Assembly: GCF_014194695.1 (NCBI RefSeq)
Contig: NZ_JACIAH010000025.1
Span: 1-64,000, forward strand
Length of the DNA stretch: 64,000 nucleotides
Origin: Rhizobium sp. BK399
Lineage (GTDB): Bacteria; Pseudomonadota; Alphaproteobacteria; Rhizobiales; Rhizobiaceae
Direction of reading: 5' to 3'
Made by a program: the position numbers and the translations under genes. Numbering within the stretch: position 1 is the stretch's first letter; every line of letters begins with the position of its first letter. Below, piece by piece: positions 8,521 through 17,766 of the stretch. Below the pieces are notes generated by a model, which had not been told where the DNA came from, searched no databases, and worked only from the letters and a program-made list of their open reading frames with translations.

Positions 8521-9192
8521 CTAACATGGCGGCAGCGGATAATAGCCGCAGCCCGACGGAGGATAATAGGGTCGATAATAGGGGCGGTCGTAGGTGGCTG
8601 CGGCGGCGCCGGCGGCGGCCGCACCGTACCAGGCTCCCCGATACGCAGTGCGACGCGCCACGCCCGCAAAGGACATCGGCGTTCTCGGCATGCCAATGAT
8701 GTCGATGAAGATCGATGCCGGGCCATTTGCTTCGGCAAGGTTGCCCTCCAGCACATCCACCTTGAACGTCAGGTTCGTGCCTTCGAGCTTCGGTTCCTTC
8801 AGAACGACGACGGCGTCCTCGACGCCGGACGCGTCCTTGTTCAGCACCGAGACGGTGGCGTTCGGCGGATCCTTTTCGAAGCTACCGCCCTGAGCCCACT
8901 CTTCCAGCAAGTGCGCGGTGAGCGCATGGCCGGCGGAGCGGACCGGCCGGTCGGCAAACAGAATTGAGTTGCTGGAAACGCTCGTCAGAGTCAGCGTGTC
9001 GCCCTTTAGGGTCGCGCCATCGGAATTCATCACGATCAGAGAGGGGACGAGTTCGGTCTTCTGTGTGCTCGATGTGCCGATGGACTTCGTCGCCGGAGCG
9101 GTGATGGCGTTTTCGGCTATTACTGTCGACGATGTGAGAACGCCGAGCGTCGCAGCGACCGCAAGGGTGCTGAAGGTGTGTTTGAGGCTCAT
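8521..9192 (-). CDS. Exported protein with Tyr/Pro-rich C-terminus
   Basis: A 223-residue protein with a cleavable signal peptide ending near STVIA-EN. The middle (about 40-165) looks like a beta-rich domain. The C-terminus is low-complexity, first Ala-rich and then Tyr/Pro-rich (YYRPYYPPSGCGYYPLPPC) with two cysteines. The ATG overlaps the sulfatase stop (ATGA), so it is translationally coupled to the sulfatase and probably acts with it in the periplasm. Family not recognised. Confidence 0.72.
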   Translation of the reverse strand: MSLKHTFSTLAVAATLGVLTSSTVIAENAITAPATKSIGTSSTQKTELVPSLIVMNSDGATLKGDTLTLTSVSSNSILFADRPVRSAGHALTAHLLEEWAQGGSFEKDPPNATVSVLNKDASGVEDAVVVLKEPKLEGTNLTFKVDVLEGNLAEANGPASIFIDIIGMPRTPMSFAGVARRTAYRGAWYGAAAAGAAAATYDRPYYRPYYPPSGCGYYPLPPC

Positions 9193-11621
9193 TGGTTGCT
9201 CCTCCCTAGCTCGAACACTAGCTTGTCGATCTTGCCGGTGAACTTGAACGGCGTATCATAGCGATACTCCACGAGCGCGACGCCTGTGCGCGTGTCCTGG
9301 CCGACGTCGAAGGTCTCGTCCTCCGGGAACGTCACCGGGATGCCGTGTTCCAGCGAGTTGCGAGCTACTTCTTGTCCGTCAACGGAGAGGATGCCCATAC
9401 CGCCTGTACCAAGATTGGTACCGTCCGCCTTGTAGTCGAAGGTGATCCGGTGCTTGCCTGCTTCCAGCTCGGGCCCTTCCCACATGGTCCGCTTCAGGTC
9501 GAGCAAGTTGTAGAGGAACACCACCTTGCCTCGTCCGACGCCAAAGTCGCCCTTGCTCAGGAACAGGCCGTAGCCGCCGAAGCGACCACCCTCCGTGACG
9601 ATCATGCCCTCTCCACCGCCCTCGGGAATGTCGACATCGGCGGTGATAGTATAGGATTTGTTCCTGATGTCGGGCGCCGCACTCGCAGGGACGCCACTCA
9701 GTTCGCCCGAATAGGAGAACTCGGTGCGCCCCGCCGTAAGGTTTGGGCGCGGCGTGTTCCAGCGAGCAAGTGTCGAGTTGTCGAGCGGCAACACATTGTA
9801 CTTCTTTGCCTCGGCGTAGAAGAGGTCCTGCATCTGCTTCAGCTTCTCTGGCATGGCAGCCGCAAGGTCGTTGGCCTGGGTTGGATCATCCACTACGTTG
9901 TAGAGTTCCCAGTCGTAGCCGGTGATGACGTCAGGCGGCGTCTTGGTGCTGAGTTCCCACGGCAGCGTGGCCGGTGTCGTGGCAGCCACCCAACCGTCGT
10001 GATAGATGGCGCGGTTGCCGAGCATCTCGAAATATTGCGTGTCATGCCGGGTGGGGGCGTTCGCGTTGGCCTTGTCCCAGGTGTAGACCATGCTCACACC
10101 TTCGATCGGGCTCTGCGGAATGCCGTTGATCATGTCCGGCGCCGGAATGCTCGCTGCCTCAAGTATGGTCGGCACGATGTCAATGACGTGATGGAACTGG
10201 CGCCTTACACCGCCGGCATCAGTGATATGGCCGGGCCACGACATGACGACGCCCTGCGACGTTCCTCCGAAATGCGAGGGTACCTGGTTGACCCACTTGA
10301 ACGGCGTATCCATCGCCCAGGCCCAGCCGGCAGCATAGTGCGGGAAGGTTCGTTCCGAACCCCAGAATGGATACCAGAGGAACTGGTCCTTGACCGGCAC
10401 CGAGACACCGTTGAAGGTAGTGAACTCGTTCGGAGTGCCGTTGACCATTCCCTCAGCGCTCGCGCCATTGTCGCCGCCGATGTAGATGATCAGCGTGTTA
10501 TCGAGTTCGCCGAGATCATCAACCGCCTGGACGACGCGTCCGATCTCGTGGTCGGCATAGGCGAGATAGGCACCGTAGATATCCGCCTGCCGGGTGAACA
10601 GTTTCTTCTCCTCGAAACTTAGTGAATCCCATTGCGGCAGGCCATCTGGCCAGGGCGTAAGCCTGGCGTCCTGAGGCATGATGCCGAGCCGCTTCTGGTT
10701 GGCAAAGATCGTTTCGCGCACCTTGTTCCAGCCATCGTCAAACAAGTGCATATCGCTGATCTTCTTGATCCATTCCGGCGTCGGATGGTGGGGCGCATGG
10801 GTGGCGCCCGGCACATAGTAGACGAGCCATGGCTTGCCGGGGGCAATCTCCTTCAATTGCTTGATGTAGCCGATCGCTTCATCCGCCATTGCCGTCTCCA
10901 GGTTCCAGCCGGGATTGCCGTCGAAGGGGTAGATTGCCGTCGTGTTGCGGTACAGGTTCGGTTGCCACTGACTGGCATCGCCGCCGACGAAGCCGTAGAA
11001 GTAGTCGAAGCCCATGCCATTCGGCCACTGGTTGAAGGGGCCGGCTTGGCTTGACTGGTAGGACGGCGTGTTGTGGTTCTTGCCAAACCACGACGTGGCG
11101 TATCCGTTCTCCTTCAGGATGGTGCCGATGGTGCCCTTCTCGATCGGGATAATGGAATCGTAGCCGGGAAAGCCTGTCGCGATTTCACCCACGACGCCGA
11201 AGCCGACCGAATGATGGTTGCGCCCGGTAATCAGCGCAGCCCGCGTCGGTGAACAGAGCGACGTGGAGTGGAAATTCGTGAAGCGAAGCCCCTCCTTGGC
11301 AATACGATCCATCGTCGGCGTGGGAATAACGCCGCCGAAGGTGCTGGGCGCTCCGAACCCCTGGTCATCCGTCATGATGAGCAGCACGTTGGGCGCACCC
11401 TTGGGTGGCACGACGCGTGGGGCCCACCATGGCGTCGATTCGGATGCCTTCTGGTTGATCACGCCACCGAATTTCGGGTCAGGTGGCGGCAACTGCTGTC
11501 CGGTAATCGTTGTCGTCGCGCCTGGCGAACCCAGCGTTCCGGTGACCTGCTGAGTCAGTCCCGTTGTGCATCCGAGACCAACCAAACCCGCACATACAAG
11601 CAAACTGCGAACGATTGTCAT
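9189..11621 (-). CDS. Exported arylsulfatase-type sulfatase
   Basis: About 810 residues with a signal peptide; the Cys18 context is not a good lipobox. The sulfatase core starts NVLLIMTDDQGFG (metal-binding Asp85 and Asp86). The formylglycine site is C123-S-P-T-R followed by AALITGR, so Cys123 should be converted to formylglycine. The C-terminal third carries an extra beta-sandwich-like domain. It should hydrolyse sulfate esters in the periplasm; the substrate is unknown. The ATG at 11621 (MTIVRS) is preferred over 11639 because GGGGAG lies 8 bases before it. No formylglycine-generating enzyme is present in the window. The two downstream genes are coupled to it. Confidence 0.9.
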   Translation of the reverse strand: MTIVRSLLVCAGLVGLGCTTGLTQQVTGTLGSPGATTTITGQQLPPPDPKFGGVINQKASESTPWWAPRVVPPKGAPNVLLIMTDDQGFGAPSTFGGVIPTPTMDRIAKEGLRFTNFHSTSLCSPTRAALITGRNHHSVGFGVVGEIATGFPGYDSIIPIEKGTIGTILKENGYATSWFGKNHNTPSYQSSQAGPFNQWPNGMGFDYFYGFVGGDASQWQPNLYRNTTAIYPFDGNPGWNLETAMADEAIGYIKQLKEIAPGKPWLVYYVPGATHAPHHPTPEWIKKISDMHLFDDGWNKVRETIFANQKRLGIMPQDARLTPWPDGLPQWDSLSFEEKKLFTRQADIYGAYLAYADHEIGRVVQAVDDLGELDNTLIIYIGGDNGASAEGMVNGTPNEFTTFNGVSVPVKDQFLWYPFWGSERTFPHYAAGWAWAMDTPFKWVNQVPSHFGGTSQGVVMSWPGHITDAGGVRRQFHHVIDIVPTILEAASIPAPDMINGIPQSPIEGVSMVYTWDKANANAPTRHDTQYFEMLGNRAIYHDGWVAATTPATLPWELSTKTPPDVITGYDWELYNVVDDPTQANDLAAAMPEKLKQMQDLFYAEAKKYNVLPLDNSTLARWNTPRPNLTAGRTEFSYSGELSGVPASAAPDIRNKSYTITADVDIPEGGGEGMIVTEGGRFGGYGLFLSKGDFGVGRGKVVFLYNLLDLKRTMWEGPELEAGKHRITFDYKADGTNLGTGGMGILSVDGQEVARNSLEHGIPVTFPEDETFDVGQDTRTGVALVEYRYDTPFKFTGKIDKLVFELGRSNQ

Positions 11622-12338
11622 CTCGGCAGCTCCCCTCAAGCGTCACAACCGGATTTCTCGCACACAATATTTTAGGGACCGCTAAACTAGCATGCAGGCG
11701 GGCCCGCGTCGAGCGATGCTTGTGTTACCCTACAGCGTACGTCTTGCGCCAAAGACAAGCCTCTGCGGCTCGTTCCGTATTCCAATCGATCAAGGATAGG
11801 GTCTGCGGAGCGGCTGCTAAAGGTATGAAACGCGTAGATAGATTGGAATGGCTAGCGTGTCCGTCTTGCCCAGACCTTACTGCTTCGATCATCCTTCAGT
11901 GATCGGATGCTCCCCTCGTCGCGCTGCTATGGGAGACCCTTCTACACCCGCTAAACACGATGGGAAACCTCGATACATGACGGTCACCGTCCCCCGACTA
12001 ACGACTAAGTTCCCGCAGGATGGCGCGCGTCAGTTCCCCGCTTCCGAAGATGACATACCGTTTCTGCGCCGCGTTCAGGTCGACAGTCTAGCCCAAGCAA
12101 TGCAACACCCTTCTATCGCGTGGGTGTCGTTCTTGATCTCCGCAATTCGGTGGCCTAGGTGCTCCGCCTCGCAAAGAAATCGACCCTCTTCTTCAGAAGT
12201 CCGGAGATTGCATGTTCGAAGGTTTCGGTTCCGGCTAACCGAGTGCTTACGCACTCTTCTACCAAATAGCGCCTGAAGACAGACCACCTAAAATATAGCT
12301 ACATGATGCCTCACATGTGAAAACAAGAATGTTGCACT
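11622..12338. other. Intergenic region with weak coding traces
   Basis: No intact gene is supported. On the minus strand around 12000-12210 two frames read like broken coding sequence (EAEHLGHRIAEIKNDTHAIE and then AAQKRYVIFGSGELTRAI), possibly one short decayed gene. The family was not recognised. Confidence 0.35.
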
Positions 12339-12352
12339 TTGCGGCATGTCAA
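12339..12352. promoter_or_regulatory. FixK-type box upstream of second BON gene
   Basis: TTGCGGCATGTCAA keeps TTG-N8-CAA with a perfect GTCAA half-site, 60 bp before the ATG at 12412. Confidence 0.58.
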
Positions 12353-12411
12353 AGTTCGTCTTCGCGGTTGCTTTTAAGATTAGAACGTCGAACCGTAGAA
12401 GGAGGCTTCCC

Positions 12412-13059
12412 ATGACAGATGTATTTCTGCGGCAATTTGTGTTAGACGAGCTCGAATTCGAGCCGAGCATAAACGCAGCACATATTGGTGTTACGGCCGA
12501 AGGTGGCGTCGTCACGCTCACCGGACACGTTGCAACCTATGCTGAAAAGGATGCCGCCGAACGTGCGGCGCGGCGCGTGACAGGTGTACATGCCATCGCT
12601 CAGGAAATAGAAGTTCGCCCCTACGGCACACACATCACGGCCGATGACGAGATTGCCAGACGTGCAGTCAGTACGCTCTCATGGCGCACGACGGTTCCAA
12701 GGGACGCGGTTAATGTAAGGGTACAGAATGGCTGGGTGACCCTCGAAGGCAAGGTTGAATGGCAGTATCAACGGAAAGCGGCAGCAGATTCCATTCGCGA
12801 TCTCGCCGGTGTCGTTGGGATCTCCAACCTTATAACCGTCGCTCCACGGGCAACATCCGGTGACGTCAAACGACGGATCGAAGAAGCGTTCCGACGGGAC
12901 GCGGAACTTGAGGCCCGAGCTATTCGAGTAAACGTCCTTGATGGCAAGGTCACTCTTGATGGAACAGTCAAACGTTTATCCGAGCGCAAGGCCGCCGAGA
13001 ACGCTGCTTGGTCGGCCGCCGGCGTGAAGTCGGTGGAGGATCATCTTCGCATTGGCTAA
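12412..13059 (+). CDS. Triple-BON-domain protein, second copy
   Basis: A 215-residue paralogue of 6784-7434, starting MTDVFLRQFVLDELEFEP. The three BON domains carry GGVVTLTGHVATY, NGWVTLEGKVEW and DGKVTLDGTVKRL. AGGAGG precedes the ATG at 12412; an upstream ATG at 12346 overlaps the FixK box and is not favoured. Cytoplasmic, no membrane helix. Unlike the first copy it has no coupled small membrane protein. Confidence 0.85.
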   Translation: MTDVFLRQFVLDELEFEPSINAAHIGVTAEGGVVTLTGHVATYAEKDAAERAARRVTGVHAIAQEIEVRPYGTHITADDEIARRAVSTLSWRTTVPRDAVNVRVQNGWVTLEGKVEWQYQRKAAADSIRDLAGVVGISNLITVAPRATSGDVKRRIEEAFRRDAELEARAIRVNVLDGKVTLDGTVKRLSERKAAENAAWSAAGVKSVEDHLRIG

Positions 13060-13233
13060 TGCGTCAGGGAATTCGGGGTATTGCCGTAAAGCATCGCGCC
13101 CCGTTTCCTGCCCCATAATCACAGAATATTAATACTGCAATCACGCCAATTCGAGCGTGAAGGCGATGCATCAAACCGTACCCTTTGCTGGCATGCCTTC
13201 TCCGGTGGCGCCAACAAAAAAATCTCGCCGTCT

Positions 13234-13830
13234 CTAACCGAAACTCCTTTTTACACGGACCAAAAGAAGCCACAGCGACTTGATGCCCTCGCCGTCCTTG
13301 GCGCCATCCTTGTAGACGGAATAGAAGTGACCACAGGGTGAAATTTTCGAGTTGGCAATTTCGTTGTCCCGCGCCTGGTAGCGATGCCGAACGCACCCGT
13401 CGCCGGTATTGCGGATGTCCTTTCAGATCAATCGCAGCCCGGAAAGTGCCGGACCCGGTGTGTTGCACATCATGTAGATAAGCTTGTCTCGGTAGCTTCC
13501 CTCCGTTTCCGCTGCCGTGAAATGACCGTCGACCACGAAATCATGTAGTTCGATGAAGCTGTGATTGATTTCAATAGCCCGTAGGCTCCCACCGCCATTG
13601 ACCACAGAGGCACCGGCGCCTCGAATGACCACGGGCTTTCCCGTCTCGCCTGGACGAACAGACCTGATGTCTTGCAGGCAGAGCCCGGGAGCCAGGATAA
13701 TGGTATCCCCCACTTTGGCCGTCGCAAGCGCTCGCTGGATGGTCAGCCACTCATCTTTTCCGTCGGATTATGGACCGCATTGATCGTTGCCGCCTCGGTG
13801 AAGCGGGCCTCCCGCCAGCGTCGCAAAGGT
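13234..13830 (-). pseudogene. Decayed right-handed beta-helix protein
   Basis: The core reads GDTIILAPGLCLQDIRSV, then VIRGAGASVVNGGGSLRAIE and NHSFIELHDFVVDGHFTAAE, the strand-turn repeats of parallel beta-helix (pectate-lyase/NosD-like) proteins. The same frame continues past a TGA near 13425 with NTGDGCVRHRYQARDNEI and ends at a TAG at 13234. Upstream, FTEAATINAVHNPTEK lies in another frame. So there is at least one nonsense codon and one frameshift. The original role (polysaccharide binding or cleavage) is only inferred. Confidence 0.65.
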
Positions 13831-13945
13831 GAAAAGTCCCAATAAGCCCGGTCTTTGGGGCGATCTCGCTCCTGTGAGGATCGAGTTTCCTCGGTAGCTG
13901 GTCAGTCCGGTCCGTGAACGGTCCTGTCTGTGCCGACGAAACCCG

Positions 13946-14332
13946 CTATTGCCACGTCACTTTGCGCTCGGCCACCAAGATGGCCAGTTCCACTGCGAGT
14001 TCTTCGATGCTGAAAGGCTTCAAAAGACGCCGAACCCTGCAAAAACGGTCGGGAATGCCGCTTTCATTGCCGGCTGTAGCAAATACGAACGGCACCCGTG
14101 CTTGATCCAGCCTGTCTGCAACGGGGTATACCAGATCGCTACCGAGATGGATGTCCAGGACGGCGATATCGATATTTCTAGCCTCCAGGTTCAACAGGCT
14201 GCTTTCCAGATCAGGAAATGGGCCGATCACCTCGCTGCCCTGGTCTTCAAGCGCAAGGGTTACATTGCTTGCCTGTAAGTAGTCGTCTTCGACCACAAGA
14301 ACACGCTTGCCGACTAGGTCGATGAAATTCAT
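13946..14332 (-). CDS. Stand-alone response-regulator receiver protein
   Basis: A 128-residue CheY-like receiver without an output domain. The acidic pocket VLVVEDDYLQAS, acceptor Asp in IAVLDIHLGSDLVYPVADRL, and conserved Thr/Lys regions (FVFATAG, LLKPFSIEEL) are present. The ATG at 14332 follows GGGGAGCG. It resembles the receiver at 45757-46302. The partner kinase is unknown; a hybrid kinase is present at 2482. A GGAC-N4-GTCC palindrome lies 260 bp upstream. Confidence 0.78.
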   Translation of the reverse strand: MNFIDLVGKRVLVVEDDYLQASNVTLALEDQGSEVIGPFPDLESSLLNLEARNIDIAVLDIHLGSDLVYPVADRLDQARVPFVFATAGNESGIPDRFCRVRRLLKPFSIEELAVELAILVAERKVTWQ

Positions 14333-14591
14333 CTGGCGCTCCCCGGTCCGAACGAAATCGCCGTATGCATGAGTATCGACTTTATGCCTCGATGCAGGCA
14401 CGAGCCTGAACGTTAAGTATGTTCATCTTTTGACAAGTTTGTCCGTCGGCTTTTCCGCGCCGGGACACGTTCGTCAAGCACGGCGCGGAAGCCTGGCATA
14501 GGCATGATGTCTGATCCCAGCCACCAGGCTTCCGCCCATCCTCTCAAGAGGACAGCTTCATATTAGGCTGCACTCACGTGAGCGCCAAGTT

Positions 14592-14603
14592 GGACTAAGG
14601 TCC
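14592..14603. promoter_or_regulatory. GGAC-N4-GTCC palindrome
   Basis: GGACTAAGGTCC, one of eight similar intergenic sites in the window. It lies between the receiver gene (start 14332) and the 3' end of the Gly-rich gene. Confidence 0.45.
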
Positions 14604-14639
14604 ATGCAATCAGCAACGCCTTGTTGACCAGGTTTCCCT

Positions 14640-15314
14640 TTATTCGTCTGGAGTTTCCGGAGCGGAAGTCTCCAGCGAACCTCGGATCTGGTCGATCTTC
14701 CCGTCCGCTTCGCCAACGCCGAGGATTGCCTTTGCCTGGTCAAGAACGGCAGGGCTGACTTGCCCTGTCTTCGTTGCGGATGCCAGAGCATCCTCCAAGG
14801 CCTCGTCACCCAAGATCGGGTCATCGACCGACGGCTCAGTTCCGTTATCGATCTCATACTGGGCATAGGCAACCGCGTAGGCCGCAATCGCGGTCATCTT
14901 CGGGTCAGACGTGTGCAGATAGGCCTTGTAGTTCCGTTTCAGCGAGTTGAGACCAGCAAGCTGTGCGGCAGTGTTTTTCTCCTGGGTAGCAGTGGTTGGC
15001 TTGTCAGCTTTTGCGGACTGCGATTTCCTACCAGCGTCACTGAAAGACTTACTCGCGTTGCCCTGAGATTTCGCGTTGCCATGAGTTGAAGCCCCGCTCT
15101 TGCTGCCGCTGTCTCCGTGTGTGCCGTTATTTCCCCGGCTACCGCTGCTTCCGTGGCTGCCGCCACTGCTGCCACCACCGTTTCCACCCCCGTTCCCGCC
15201 GCCGTTTCCGCCGCCTTTTGCCATCGCAACGGTGTCGAACCCACCAACGGCAAGCGGGAACGTTGCAACAGCGAGGGTGAGTACCGCCGTGGAGGCCAAT
15301 GTGGTGATGCGCAT
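14640..15314 (-). CDS. Exported Gly/Ser-rich protein
   Basis: About 224 residues. A signal peptide (MRITTLASTAVLTLAVATF to about residue 32) is followed by tandem GGGNGGGN repeats (about 33-50), a Ser/Gly/His linker, and a helical Ala-rich C-terminal domain (about 95-224, with YKAYLHTSDPKM). The start is ATG 15314; a TTG at 15326 is also possible and neither has a strong ribosome site. It is probably periplasmic or surface. Two GGAC-N4-GTCC palindromes lie about 95-125 bp upstream. Family not recognised. Confidence 0.68.
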   Translation of the reverse strand: MRITTLASTAVLTLAVATFPLAVGGFDTVAMAKGGGNGGGNGGGNGGGSSGGSHGSSGSRGNNGTHGDSGSKSGASTHGNAKSQGNASKSFSDAGRKSQSAKADKPTTATQEKNTAAQLAGLNSLKRNYKAYLHTSDPKMTAIAAYAVAYAQYEIDNGTEPSVDDPILGDEALEDALASATKTGQVSPAVLDQAKAILGVGEADGKIDQIRGSLETSAPETPDE

Positions 15315-15405
15315 CGTCTGGTCCAATCAATATATGCGAGTAAAATCGCGTGCTTCGCTTGTTTAAGATGATGACAATCTAAACGGTGGTTATTGATTGC
15401 ACATC

Positions 15406-15439
15406 GGACTGAGGTCCTATCTGGATCGGACAATGGTCC
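15406..15439. promoter_or_regulatory. Two GGAC-N4-GTCC palindromes, 22 bp apart
   Basis: GGACTGAGGTCC (15406-15417) and GGACAATGGTCC (15428-15439), start-to-start 22 bp, so on the same DNA face. They lie upstream of the Gly-rich gene. Confidence 0.5.
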
Positions 15440-15461
15440 TGTTTTGCCTTCTATCGTGACA

Positions 15462-15563
15462 ATGCCGGACTCAAAGCATTCCCGCCCGGGATACTCCAAG
15501 AAACAGGTCGAGCGCTGGCTGGAGGGCATTCGCCGCCTCGCCCGCGAACTGGAGTCCGCATAA
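15462..15563 (+). CDS. Possible 33-aa basic protein
   Basis: A short frame MPDSKHSRPGYSKKQVERWL continuing to an amphipathic helix ending ELESA. There is no clear ribosome site. It directly precedes a strong hairpin and a decayed plasmid/phage ATPase, so it may be the tail of a mobile-element gene. Confidence 0.35.
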   Translation: MPDSKHSRPGYSKKQVERWLEGIRRLARELESA

Positions 15564-15571
15564 CAGAGTAA

Positions 15572-15594
15572 CGCCCGGCGTGGCTTGCCGGGCG
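15572..15594 (+). terminator. GC-rich hairpin after small ORF
   Basis: CGCCCGGC, a 7-nt loop, GCCGGGCG: a perfect 8-bp stem. It lacks a following T-tract, so it may stabilise or pause rather than terminate. Confidence 0.4.
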
Positions 15595-15857
15595 CGGAAG
15601 GAAACAAGAGTAACATTGGGTCCGCTCAATATAGCCCTTCCGCCGCCCACCCTACAAGCCCGCCGGTAACGCCTTCGAAAGGCGGACCGCATGCAAGGCA
15701 GGTATTGATATGCGCGGCGGGGCGCTCCATCCCCGCCAAAAATGCCCCATTGCCGGGGCCGCTCTCTCCCGCCGAATCTCAAAGCGTTGCCTTTTTGGAA
15801 ATATTTCCCCGCTAACCGCGCATAGTCGCTCGTGCCGCCACCAAAGGAGGCGCGCCG

Positions 15858-16511
15858 ATGGCCGATGACGGAAGCGGCATTGTTCAGTTCCCGGTTACGA
15901 TGCGGGAATTCACGTTCGGCCCGCGCGAGGCGATACGGCGCCGCGAATGGCTCATCCCCGGCCTTGCCATGAAAAAGCATATCTCCGAGTTGGTCGCTCA
16001 GACGTCTACGGGAAAGACGAGCTTTACCGTGGCCCTCGGCATGCTCGCAGCCTGTGGGCGTCAGTTCGGGCCATTCAAGCCGCGCCGAAAATTGCGGATT
16101 GCAGCCGTCTGCGCCGAGGAGGACTACGAGGAAGCATACAGGAGGGTCGGGGCGACAGCCGATTGCTTCGATATCGAGCCTAGAAGGGATTTCGCGGATG
16201 GCACCTTCAAATACGTCCAGTTCGCGAATTCTCCGCCCCTTGCCATTGCCGACAAGCGCGGCAAGGGATCACCGACAAGGGCCGCCGATCCCCGTCGGCC
16301 CCGGACTGATCTGCGTTCACGGATCGATGAACCACGAGGCCTTGCAAATGAGGCTCGATTATATCGCCAGCGATCCGCGCCCGGAACGCGAGAAGGAGCG
16401 GAAATGGCTTTGCCGCTGTTTGGAGCGGGGCCAATGACGCTGTGGGCGGCTGGCCGCCATGCTCGCCGCCCTCCATTTCGGGATAGGATTAAACGCCATG
16501 TCCCCAGGTAG
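15858..16511 (+). pseudogene. Remnant of mobile-element AAA ATPase (RepA-like)
   Basis: The start follows AAAGGAGG. The first 130 residues look like an AAA_25/RepA-type replicative helicase: IPGLAMKKHISELVAQTSTG with a Walker A (TSTGKTSF), and AAVCAEEDYEEAYRR. The downstream catalytic part is missing. From about 16250 the best coding moves to another frame (SMNHEALQMRLDYIASDPRP) and later to a short MSPGSDIIADLAERRR piece at 16498. Composition and order suggest the end of an integrated plasmid or prophage, degraded by deletion. Confidence 0.6.
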
Positions 16512-16576
16512 CGATATCATTGCCGACCTTGCCGAGCGCCGCCGATCAACGCCGCGCTGTTAGATGGATCGCACGA

Positions 16577-17553
16577 CTAACGCGGTTGGCCCTTGGCCCC
16601 ATCAGGCGGAGAAACGACGCGCTCCTCAAACGGTGCCGCGATGGCCGAAGAAATGGAGCGCGCGATTGCTGCCTCTACGTCAAGCATGCTTCGGCCATTC
16701 AGGTTGATGTTGTAGTCGCCGGACCATACGACGGCGCGGTCAGCCTGCCGCACGAGCCGGGCGAGTGATCGCAGGTCGTCTCCTTCGCGCTGGAGAGTTC
16801 CTTGCAGCAAATACACCGCACTGTCTTCGTTCGCCGCGCCATCTAGCACCGCAACTTTTGTGAACTTGCTGAGGTTGACGATAATGGAATTCCGCAGGCC
16901 GTTAAGATCGGGGGCTGAAAGCTTGCTGTCGCTATCGGATCTGAATTGCTCAACATAAATTGTCGACCTGCCACCAACCATCACGGGTTCTTTCAAGGCT
17001 GGGTTGTCCCGCTCTGCAAATGACGCAAGCACGACCGCAGCAAGAACGATTAGTCCCGCCACGACCAGAATCCATCGGAGAATTCTGCTTTCCCGTTTTG
17101 GCGGCTCGGACGCTTGCACGAGCGATGGCTCGGAAGCGGGTGCGGCAGAATCCACCTGCCGTTCACCTGCGACGTCTTCGATACCGGACACGCTCCCGGA
17201 GAACGTCATTGAAGGGGCGTACCCGCCGCGCGGAACCGTTATCAACACCTCGTCCGCCGCGCCCGCCGTAAGATAATATCGTTCGAGCGCGCTGCGGAGT
17301 TGGCTTGCTGCATCCTGACGCAAGGGTCGTTCTGTGGATTGAAATTGACCCCCCGTTCAAAAACGGCTTGTGCGATGGTGAAGGCCTTCAGATGGCTCGC
17401 TCGTCCCTCCAGTTTTTCGTGGACTATAAACTCCAAGAACCTCCGCCCTCGATCCGGTATGACAAAGTCAGAACTCGATAGGATCCGATCGAGCTGTTTA
17501 AGAACCTCAACAGGCGATGGTTCGGCGTGTACGCTTGGAGTGTGAATTCTCAT
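16577..17553 (-). pseudogene. Membrane winged-helix regulator broken by frameshift
   Basis: Two frames together give one protein. The N-terminal part (from ATG 17553) has the domain VEVLKQLDRILSSSDF to AVFERGVNFNPQNDPCVRMQ. The second frame continues ASQLRSALERYYLTAGAADE and GGYAP. This is the winged-helix domain found in adenylate-cyclase-like/TolB-type rhizobial regulators. One transmembrane helix (ILRWILVVAGLIVLAAVVLA) and a periplasmic FlgO/TolB-like half follow. A single missing base near 17310 would explain the break; sequencing error or a recent mutation are both possible. Confidence 0.7.
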
Positions 17554-17766
17554 CGGGTCCGCCTTCCGATAAAATACAACTAGAGGCGCAAGGGAACAGG
17601 CCACGGTAGCCGCGAAAAAGTGTCCCGAATTAACAATGCTAACCCACCCAAAAGGTTCAGCTAATTCAGCAGCCCCTCATTTGAGGCGGAGATAGAGCAT
17701 ACGGTAAGTTACTTCTTTAAAGGGCATCGCGGCGCTACCCTTGGCAGTGGGGTCGAGGGATTGCTA

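Noticed and set aside
9345..10622. 425-codon plus-strand frame inside the sulfatase
   Set aside because: Antisense shadow; the minus strand has complete sulfatase motifs.
13064..13468. 134-codon minus frame
   Set aside because: Overlaps the beta-helix remnant in another frame, with no ribosome site or family resemblance.
14400..14460. TTGACAAGTTTGTC near the receiver gene as a FixK box
   Set aside because: The right half is TTGTC, not RTCAA; it is a different short palindrome without second support.
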